A stretch of 64,000 nucleotides of DNA from Euonymus europaeus (taxonomy: Eukaryota; Streptophyta; Magnoliopsida; Celastrales; Celastraceae). Positions within the stretch are counted from its first letter, which is position 1, and each line of letters starts with the position of its first letter. The notes below the pieces were generated by a model that was not told where the DNA came from, did not search any database, and saw nothing but the letters and a program-made list of their open reading frames with translations. The stretch lies in NCBI GenBank assembly GCA_963580455.1, contig OY756960.1, forward strand, positions 30,563,238 to 30,627,237. Direction: 5' to 3'. A program made the position numbers and the translations under genes. Positions 57,801 through 64,000 of this stretch are shown piece after piece.

Positions 57801-60800
57801 TAGGGGTTCTTTTCAAAAGAAGGTCTGGAAATTGCTTTTCTATATAATGGTATGGTCTATTTGGAAGGAGAGAAATGATAAAATATTCAATGGAGTGGAC
57901 GTCGACTGGGACCATATGTTCAAAATGATTTTTGTTAGATTGCATTATTGGATTTTTGGTCTTGACAAGCATTTCCCTTATTCAAGTGCACAGCTCCAAT
58001 CTACTCCAAATGTTGTACTATTGTGGTCCAACTATAGGAAGACCACAACAGCAGCTGCTGTAAATCAACTTCACTGGGTACCTCCGGATGGCGATGATCT
58101 GAAGTGGAATGTGGATGGCTCATCTCTGGGCAAGCCGGGTCGAGCAGGATTAAGAGGTGTTCTTCGGGACTCATTGGGCACAATCCTATGTATATTCTCA
58201 TATACGGGAGGAATATGCGAATCTAATGAAGCGAAATTGAAAGCCATTGGTAAAGCTCTAGAACTCACCATTTCATCAAATATTGCAGTAGGTAAAAGAG
58301 TTTTGTTGGAATCGAACTCTTTGAATGCCTGTAAATGGGCATCATGTAGCTGTGATATTCCTTGGAGATTGGCCAAAGTTGGGAATGAAATTGCCCGAGC
58401 ATCACTTAAAATTGGAAGCTTGTCTTTCAAACATATACTGAGACATGGGAATGAAATTGCAGATCTATTGGCCAAGGAAGGAATAACAAGAGATTCAGAT
58501 TTTGTGTTTTGGTTTTAATGTCTTAATCTTCACTGTAATACTTGATTTTCATTATTGTTGTTAGCTGGGCAAGCACTGTTTGCCTCTTTATGGTTTCTTG
58601 TTTTTTTTGTTTGTGTTTTTTGTTGCTTTCCTTCTTCTTGAAGGATTTAAACCCGTATTTTGTACTTTGGTATTCCTCCGCCATTGGTGAGGGTTGTTTT
58701 TTGATATGCCTAGGCTAAGCCTGTTTATCAAAAAAAAAAGTATTTGCAGTCAGTCTCGTACAGTGGTCAAGCTGTTCCTTGGAACTATGGCACGGATGAA
58801 AAGAAGATATTGGTAACGTTAGTGGAGTTGGTGGGATGACTTGTACATGGAGATGCTATAGCCCAAAAGTTTTGGAGATAGAGAAAAAACAAGAAAGAGA
58901 AAGGACCAGTTTTGGTTGACATGGAACTAGGAGAGCCTGAAAAGGAAGTTAAAACTTGTGAAAGAATAGGAGATCCAAGAGTTTTTGAAAATTATCAAGC
59001 AAAGTGAGTACATGGTGGTAGATCAATTGAAGAAAACGTCTGCAAAGATTTCAATTTTTGAGCTAATGATGAGTTATGAGCCACATCGAAAAGCTTTGAT
59101 GAAAATTTTGAATCAAGCCTATGTGCTAGAGAAGATACCTACCGAGTCGTTTGAAGGACTAGTAGGCAATATCTTGGCCACTGTGGCTCAATTTTAGTCT
59201 ATTCGTGTATATCTGGTGTAGGTTTTCAATAGTTTTTTTGTTTAGCTTCATGTCTTAGTCTTCCTGTTTATGTCCCGCTTGGTTTTGGGCCCTTTTGGCT
59301 TAGTTTTTTGGTGTTGTTACAGCTTTTGTAACCACGGTATTCCTTCGCCATAAGCGAGGCTATTAATAAAATTGATGAGGTACCGTCCTCTTTTATCAAA
59401 AAAAAAATCTTGGCCACTCATCTACTGTCTTTTACAGATGAAGAATTACCCATAGAGGGGGAGAGAAGATAACAGAGCCCTTTACATCACCGCGCTTTGC
59501 ATGGAAAAGTAACTGAACAACATCTTGATTGAAGATGGTTCAGCATTCAATCTAATGCCAAAAGAAACCTTGAGGGGCCTTTATGTAGACTTGTCAAATA
59601 TCAGAGCTAACTCGATATTAGTTAGAGCATTTGATGGGGATGCTATTTTCAAGATTTTGTTCATTGTTATGGACATTCTACCATCTTATACGCGTATATC
59701 ATATTGTATATATATGTTATATGAGATGGTGTATTGTGCGTGTGCATTTTATACATGGATTGCTTTCGTTATATTGTTTGTACTTGTGTGTGTGTGTATA
59801 TTTTCTATATGTATATCGATCACGTACACTATCTATTTACGTAGACATGTATATATGTTTGGGCTTTTATTATTGATTCATTACTTGAGTTTGGGGTCTA
59901 ATTACTTTGGGTCTTAAATATTGCTTAGACTTTTGTATATTAAATATTACTTAGACTTTTGTGTATTAACACTTGGACCTTTGATATTGTTTAGGCATTG
60001 AATATTAGGTTTGGACTGTAAATATTGTATTTGACTTGGGTTAAGTAAACTTAGTTTCTTGGGATTTTATTTTATCTTTCTTGTATGTGGTCCCATGGCC
60101 ATCTTAACCATGTAATAATGTAGTGTAAATTATTGAAACATAGTATAAATAGTTATGTTAGGTTGCTAGATAATTTAATATGCATGTTAGAGAATAATCA
60201 AGTATATTTTGACATAAATGTTTAGAATTTACTTTGTCACAATTATGCCTATAATTACCCATTTAATTACGCAACTCGTCAACCACGATTTTTTAAAAAT
60301 AAGATTTGTAGTAAACTGTTTTCATTCGGTCGTGATTTGAAACATCTTGATATTCATCATTTTATTTGTGTTTCTCAATTTTTGGTCAAACCTCACCCAC
60401 TCCTCCATCACCATCACTCCATCAATCACTCACCCACATCCTCATTTTCAACCCAAACTCTTCAATTTTAAATTCCACCATTTCTTTTTTTTGGACGAAC
60501 TCTCAACACTTCACATCTCACCAACTCTAACACCTAGACACCTAATGACCACTTATCTTCTTTCTCACCCTCTCCCACCTAATCTCAACTAATCATCTTC
60601 CTCATCCCTTCTTCTTCTTCTTCTACCCAAATGGGGAAAACCTTTCTTCTCCTTCCTCATCACAAGCCTATATCATTAGATCCCTTCTCCATCTCCAGCC
60701 TTCATCTATAACATCACCAACCTTTTTCACCTCCAAAGAAAAAATATTCCTCTACCAAATCTTCTCTCATAACCACTCTGACAAACACATTTTCTTCCAC

Positions 60801-63723
60801 CCATAATCCTTCAAATTACAATCCGACCGTTCAAAATCAAGAACCTACTGTCCTCTAGCCATTGTCCAAAAATCAGTCAAATCGAACAACGGATGACCTT
60901 CCAACCGTCACCATTCCCAAAACTGCATTTTCAGAATAATTCATACACAAACCAGTTTTAAAAAAACTTTGAAACTAATCTTTTGGAGCTTCAAATCACA
61001 ATCGACCGTTCAGAATCAAGAACCTACTGTCCTATAATCACTGTCCAAAAATAAGCCAAATCGAACCACGGGTGACCCTCCAATAACCACTATTTACGAA
61101 ACTGTATTTTGAGGATTTCTCCTTATTTTTCAGCTTTTGGGCAGGATGTTTATTTGAGTTTGTAAAATATGTATTGGACTTTTGGGGTTTTAGATTAGTT
61201 GGGTACTTGGGCCCAAGGTCATGTAACATGTAAATAGTGAATGTAAATAATTAAAATTGCATACATATTTATTTTAGGGTGTTAGAAGCACGTAGACACT
61301 TAAAGTTCGTAAATGAGTGTTTAAATTATATGCATAGGATTGGGTAATCTATTGGGGTTTAATCTAACGACGAAACCAATTAGGTTAGCATTGGATGCTT
61401 CCCCGAAAAGATTCTTGAGGAGATAAATTTTTATAAAATTATAACCATTGGATGAAATGAGTTTTATAAAATTTATTATAAGGTCTTCAATATTCTCAAG
61501 GCAATTAATTATTAAATTTTAATCATACTACTTTAATAGTATGGTTGGCGTAGTCGATTGTCAACATAAAAAGGGAACCGAGTTCCCATCCACATGTGAT
61601 TGCTTGTGGTTTATTACATTGTTAATATGTTATTTGTTTGAAACATGTACATTTCGTGGTTATATGTGAATTGCAATACGTTTGTGTTTCTCAATTATAT
61701 GTGTAAATTGTATAATTTAAAGTGTTAATATGTTTGAATTAGGAGTTGCGATGATTTCAATATCTTATAGTCCACAAAATCTCGGTCCCCAACATTTTTA
61801 ATTTTATTATTTATTTATTGATTTTTATTTTATAAAAATTCATATCTTATTTGTATGTAAAAATTATATCGAAAATTTTAATCAACAATGGAATTAATCC
61901 GGGGAATGCATTGGATGCACCCTCAGAAAAATTCTTGAGGTGAGAGTGTTTCATGGAAACTCGATCATTGGATGGAAGGATCCCACCTCAATATTAGACT
62001 CTCAATATTAGACTTTTATATCCTGTAAATAATTATCATGCCTCATATATATTTTTGTTAAAATGTCATGTTTGATTTTCTTAATCATTTAATGAGATAA
62101 TAAAAATTGAATTGACAACCGTTTTTTAAAACAGACGTTGTGGTTGTCTTACACTTTCCTCATACGTAACAAACTCAGTTACCTATTTTCTGGATTTTCG
62201 TAGACCAAATTATTTTTATTGATGACCAATTGCACCAATTACAATTAGTGGCGACTTTTTTAAATTTTCTTTCGCAAAACCGCTTGCGACAAGATTTATA
62301 TCTTTAAAGTGGGTGTTAAAGGGTTTTAAAGTATTGGTCTTTCACAACGTTCCATTTGAGAATATGAATTTTATTTCAAACAAAACAAACAAATGACAAA
62401 ATTAATTTATTTAGATACTTTAGTTAAAACCAATTAGGAAGATGACTTGAAAGTATTTAGCTTAACCTAAAAGTTTTTTTAATTAAGGAATCCTTTAAAT
62501 AAATTTGGTTTCGTATTTGATTCAAAATTAATGGAATTTTTTTCACCCATTTGATAAATAAATTATTTTTCGGGTATTTGAAAAATTCATTTAAATAAAT
62601 TGAAACAAACAAAATATTTTTCAAGAAAAAACATACAGGTCAATAAAATAAACCATTTAGAAAGTTGTGGGAGTGTCTAACACTTTTTCCATTATCAATA
62701 TACCCTCTTACCTATTTTTTCTAGTTCGTAGACCTTATATTATTCTTAAGTGTTTGATTGCACTATAATCACTTATATTATTCTTAAGTGTTTGATTGCA
62801 CTATAATCAATTGATGGCGACTTGAACATACTGGTTGCGAGGATGATACTTTATATGCTAGATATATGTAGCTGCTTAAATAAGTGGGAAATACCAAACT
62901 CGGCGCACTCGCACACACATACATACATACATGTATATATATATATATATTCTATTTATAAAATCCATGCTTCATAAAAAATAAAAAAAATAAAAAAATA
63001 TACGTGTTTGTGTGGTCACGTTGGGTGTTTTATAGCTCAAAGAAAATAAGTCTGATTCATTAAGCCGACAGAGACAGAGACAGGGAAAGAGAATGAGAGA
63101 ATTGACTTACCTGAAGGAAGGAGGATTGGAAGGCCACTCAGGAAGGTACTTGTTGAGGGGATAACAGTGGAGTCTGAGATAGTCTCTCCAGTTGTGAACT
63201 TTCTCCTTGTTCACGTTAAAACTTGTAGACAGTCTCATTGTCTTTGACGGGTCATCCGAGTATAGCTTCAGCTTCTCCTCCACCGGCAGCCCGAAGAAAT
63301 CAAACGCTACTTGTAGCATCTGATCTGTTACTTCCCTATTCACCCCATGATTTATCACCTGCAATATTAATTATGTTTAAACATTAATCCCACATATATC
63401 TTTCTATATGTAATACAAATTATATAATCGGCTTGATTAAAAAGGAATTAAAAGATCAAAAACAGTATGATTGAACGAATTTTACTACTTTTTTTTTAAT
63501 GACAAAAAGAATTTTACTGCTTAACCTGGAAAAAGCCGTAGTCCTCGCAGGCATGGCCAATTTGTCGAACAATCTGGGTCCTGTCCTCGCAACCCAAGTC
63601 GATGATTGGGACATTTTCGCAGGTCGAAACTTCGGACAGCCTCGGTCTCTCTGACTCCGGCCTCACATAACTTACCGGCAAGTTAGAGTACCGGATTCCG
63701 GTGGAAATAACTTTCGTCTCCAT
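47944..63723 (-). CDS. DMR6: DMR6-type 2-oxoglutarate/Fe(II)-dependent oxygenase (salicylate hydroxylase family)
   Basis: Four exons on the minus strand: 63526-63723, 63111-63358, 48332-48656 and 47944-48192 (1020 bp, 339 residues). All junctions are GT..AG and stay in frame. It begins [10 protein letters not shown], and an in-frame upstream ATG at 63906 is unlikely to be used. The fold is DIOX_N followed by 2OG-FeII_Oxy: [33 protein letters not shown], ending [16 protein letters not shown]. By count, iron ligands are His212, Asp214 and His269, and the 2OG-binding pair is Arg279 and Ser281, the numbering known for Arabidopsis DMR6. Arabidopsis DMR6 5-hydroxylates salicylic acid and dampens immunity. 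A Gly precedes HTD where Ala is usual. Paralogues such as DLO (3-hydroxylase) are the main alternative. Intron 2 is about 14.5 kb and full of transposons, so splicing efficiency is uncertain. Confidence 0.94.
48767..48800. repeat. (AT)n microsatellite
   Basis: A pure AT run ends at the left TIR of the next element. It continues as TATATATA after the right TIR at 49741, so it is the insertion target. Confidence 0.9.
48801..49740. mobile_element. TIR element with about 85-bp inverted repeats (MULE-like), 940 bp
   Basis: The left end ACGGTCCCGCACACGTCGGG matches the reverse-complemented right end, ACGGTCCCGCACACCTCGGG, and the match extends through TATCCCGGAT to TTGGATTAATCCAACGG. It inserted into an AT repeat, so the target duplication cannot be read. 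The interior is GC-richer and codes no transposase. One frame, 49006-49353 (+), encodes a basic peptide ([16 protein letters not shown]) of unknown family, possibly captured host DNA. Family is a guess from TIR length. Confidence 0.75.
49741..50760. other. Intronic gene-free stretch
   Basis: A duplicated block TAGATATCACGGTT occurs at 49828 and 49917. It becomes purine-rich at 50140-50360 and C-rich at 50460-50640. No gene. Confidence 0.4.
50761..51523 (+). repeat. Left direct repeat (LTR remnant) of a degenerate Ty3/gypsy element
   Basis: Matches 59687-60231 in order and orientation: TATATCATATTGTA, TATCGATCATGTAC, ACTTTGGGCCTTAAATATTG, CTTTCTTGTATGTGGTCCCA and the shared end TGTTTAGAATTTACT. 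Compared with the right copy it holds a truncated LINE tail near 50952 and extra sequence near 51065-51300. Confidence 0.65.
50888..50952 (+). mobile_element. Short LINE 3' tail inside the left repeat
   Basis: TACCGTCCTTTTTTATCAAA with its A run resembles the 3' end at 59384-59406 and is absent from the right repeat copy. Left boundary approximate. Confidence 0.5.
51536..52020 (+). pseudogene. Ty3/gypsy gag fragment, upstream part
   Basis: Reads [20 protein letters not shown] (a CxxH..C zinc-like block), [32 protein letters not shown] and [11 protein letters not shown]. This pattern occurs in gag-protease polyproteins of plant Tat/Ogre-type elements. Stops and shifts break the first half. 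It ends where the LINE is inserted; the continuation is at 58740. Confidence 0.65.
52305..53579 (+). pseudogene. LINE ORF1, RRM and nucleic-acid-binding region
   Basis: Starts MSLGLPRTQ at the first in-frame ATG, though the frame is open and Pro-rich further upstream to about 52023, so the original start may be earlier. An RRM-like domain reads [37 protein letters not shown]4283-like part follows ([21 protein letters not shown]). A TAG at 53061-53063 interrupts it; the frame resumes [10 protein letters not shown], then [16 protein letters not shown]. It ends by a frameshift at a G7 run near 53531. Confidence 0.82.
53580..54280 (+). pseudogene. LINE ORF1 C-terminal part
   Basis: Continues ORF1 after the G-run frameshift. 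It has a short repeated unit ([30 protein letters not shown]) at about residues 20-50 and the VPPGFE motif common in plant LINE ORF1 tails, then a Lys-rich end. Confidence 0.75.
54312..55457 (+). pseudogene. LINE ORF2 endonuclease domain
   Basis: AP-endonuclease-like fold: [36 protein letters not shown] and LSDHTPLL carry the expected Asn, Glu, Tyr, Asp/Asn and Ser-Asp-His residues. The frame leaves ORF2 at an 11-bp tandem duplication of GGTTGTTGGGG near 55381-55402, which shifts the reading. Confidence 0.87.
55325..56638 (+). pseudogene. LINE ORF2 reverse transcriptase
   Basis: [40 protein letters not shown], then a TAA (55964-55966) where Gln is usual, [36 protein letters not shown] and the catalytic YADD ([10 protein letters not shown]). 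TAG at 56636-56638 replaces a usual Trp, after which the frame continues [17 protein letters not shown]. Confidence 0.88.
56780..58518 (+). pseudogene. LINE ORF2 zinc region and C-terminal RNase H
   Basis: Follows a frameshift at an A run near 56790. It has [14 protein letters not shown], a zf-RVT region ([41 protein letters not shown]) and a plant-type RNase H domain ([35 protein letters not shown]). The third catalytic Asp, expected in an E-D-S context, is Asn here. Confidence 0.86.
58740..59686 (+). pseudogene. Ty3/gypsy gag-protease fragment, downstream part
   Basis: Continuation of the gag at 51536-52020 across the [61 protein letters not shown], then (after a truncated LINE) [12 protein letters not shown] and the protease site [16 protein letters not shown], ending VRAFDG. 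The Asp of the protease is followed by Gly-Ser. The rest of pol is absent and the right direct repeat starts at once. Confidence 0.75.
59183..59406 (+). mobile_element. 5'-truncated LINE, 224 bp
   Basis: Only 3' UTR and an A-rich tail (TTTATCAAAAAAAAA) remain. Perfect 12-bp target duplications ATCTTGGCCACT lie at 59171-59182 and 59407-59418. Removing the insert restores the interrupted gag-protease reading. Confidence 0.88.
59687..60231 (+). repeat. Right direct repeat (LTR remnant) of the degenerate Ty3/gypsy element
   Basis: Counterpart of 50761-51523 with the same end TGTTTAGAATTTACT. It joins protease directly, so pol and the LTR start appear deleted. No clear target duplication. Confidence 0.6.
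60232..60810. other. Intronic gene-free stretch
   Basis: C/T-rich simple sequence (CACCCAC, TTCTTC) at 60390-60740; no gene. Confidence 0.35.
60811..61117 (+). repeat. 180-bp-period tandem duplication
   Basis: Blocks TCAAATYACAATC, GACCGTTCA, ATCAAGAACCTACTGTCCT, CAAATCGAAC and GGRTGACC recur at 60811 and 60991. The sequence type resembles LTR interiors of Ty3 elements. Confidence 0.75.
61118..62733. other. Intronic gene-free stretch
   Basis: AT-rich. A GCATTGGATGC block with ATTCTTGAGG recurs at 61391 and 61909, a diverged duplication. No gene. Confidence 0.4.
62734..62809. repeat. 38-bp tandem duplication
   Basis: CTTATATTATTCTTAAGTGT and the following TTTGATTGCACTATAATCA appear twice without spacing. 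Confidence 0.85.
63111..63723 (-). CDS. DMR6: DMR6-type gene, exons 1 and 2
   Basis: Exon 1 (63526-63723, 66 codons) ends ACEDYGFFQ. The 167-bp intron 1 begins GTTAAG and ends GCAG. Exon 2 (63111-63358) reads [30 protein letters not shown] and WPSNPPSF, and ends at a strong GTAAGT donor. This is the N-terminal DIOX_N half. Confidence 0.93.
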
Positions 63724-64000
63724 ACTTATTTTAACTAATAAATACCAACTCCAGAAAAGGACAGCTAAAATTAATTTCACAAAGGATATGAGATGGGATG
63801 GGAATGGGATGAGATGGATCGATGGATGAATATTGTGTAGCTTCCAGGAAGGTGAGGCACTAATCGAGTTAGTGTTCAGTAGTTGATTTGTCAACATATT
63901 CACCATTCACCCATATATATACATTATTTATGACTACCGCACACACATACACGCATATATATAAATATAAATATATTATATTCGCGATAGTGGGACGTCA
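63724..64000 (-). promoter_or_regulatory. 5' flank of the DMR6-type gene
   Basis: The minus-strand region upstream of the ATG contains TATATAT-type boxes at 63910-63920 and 63950-63970, and TGACGTCC at 63993-64000. TGACG is the core bound by TGA-type bZIP factors, which mediate salicylate responses. One motif is weak evidence. Confidence 0.35.

Larger units (their letters stand above)
52020..58738 (+). mobile_element. L1-like LINE, nearly full length
   Basis: 6.7 kb with an RRM-type ORF1, an ORF2 with endonuclease, reverse transcriptase, zinc region and RNase H, and an A-rich end TTTATCAAAAAAAAAA (58725-58738). The left edge is approximate. A diverged candidate target duplication is TTTGCAATC (left, about 52003) and TTTGCAGTC (right, about 58743). 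It interrupts a Ty3 gag frame. Stops at 53061, 55964 and 56636 and three frameshifts show it is inactive. It lies antisense to the DMR6-type gene. Confidence 0.88.
48657..63110 (-). other. Giant intron 2 of the DMR6-type gene (14,454 bp)
   Basis: Starts GTAAGTC and ends ATAG on the minus strand. It contains a TIR element, direct-repeat-flanked Ty3 gag-protease remnants, a LINE and truncated LINE tails, mostly in the opposite (plus) orientation. The exons on either side match one continuous protein. Confidence 0.9.

Noticed and set aside
63724..63906. An upstream in-frame ATG extending the DMR6-type protein
   Set aside because: Homologues begin at METK; the extension has no conserved residues.

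Overview
The window is a transposon-rich stretch of a plant nuclear genome, most likely a eudicot. The evidence is spliced genes with GT..AG introns, an AT-rich background, plant-type Ty1/copia and Ty3/gypsy retrotransposons, an L1-like LINE, hAT, MULE-like and Helitron-like DNA elements, and two recognisable plant genes. I cannot name the species from sequence alone.

Two genes look intact. At 13.5 kb (+) a single-exon NDR1/HIN1-like (LEA_2) protein closest to NHL26 is encoded. At 47.9-63.7 kb (-) there is a complete four-exon DMR6-type 2-oxoglutarate/Fe(II) oxygenase (salicylate hydroxylase family). Its second intron has grown to about 14.5 kb by accumulating a MULE-like TIR element, a degenerate Ty3/gypsy gag-protease element, a nearly full-length LINE and two truncated LINE tails. 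A partial open frame of unknown function runs off the left edge (-).

Layout: 0.6-2.0 kb, an inverted-arm element with telomere-like minisatellite and a nested MITE. 2.8-7.9 kb, a copia element (-) with non-canonical LTR ends, TSD CATAT, split by an Ac/Ds-like hAT element with a perfect 8-bp TSD. 8.4-8.8 kb, a polygalacturonase fragment. 13.5 kb, the NHL26-like gene. 14.9-20.5 kb, a chromodomain Ty3/gypsy element (+), TSD GAGAC, whose reverse-transcriptase core is inverted in place. 22.3-26.9 kb, a candidate Helitron carrying a CWC22 gene fragment. 27.4-44.9 kb, a three-level nest: a solo-LTR-like Ty3 sequence holds a copia element (TSD CATAC), whose 3' LTR holds a very young non-autonomous large-LTR element (TSD AAATT) with an antisense ORF. 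45.0-45.7 kb, a FAR1-like fragment. 46.4-47.0 kb, a second copy of the telomere-like element. 47.1-47.3 kb, an O-methyltransferase fragment. 47.9-64 kb, the DMR6-type gene and its expanded intron.

The two intact genes do not form a cluster or pathway; both families have links to plant stress or salicylate biology, but they are separated by some 34 kb of repeats. Most other coding-like sequence is transposon polyprotein with nonsense codons and frameshifts, and gene scraps that appear to have been carried or broken by transposons. Boundaries with matching TSDs are given to the base; others are approximate. Domain calls come from motif recognition, not from a database search.
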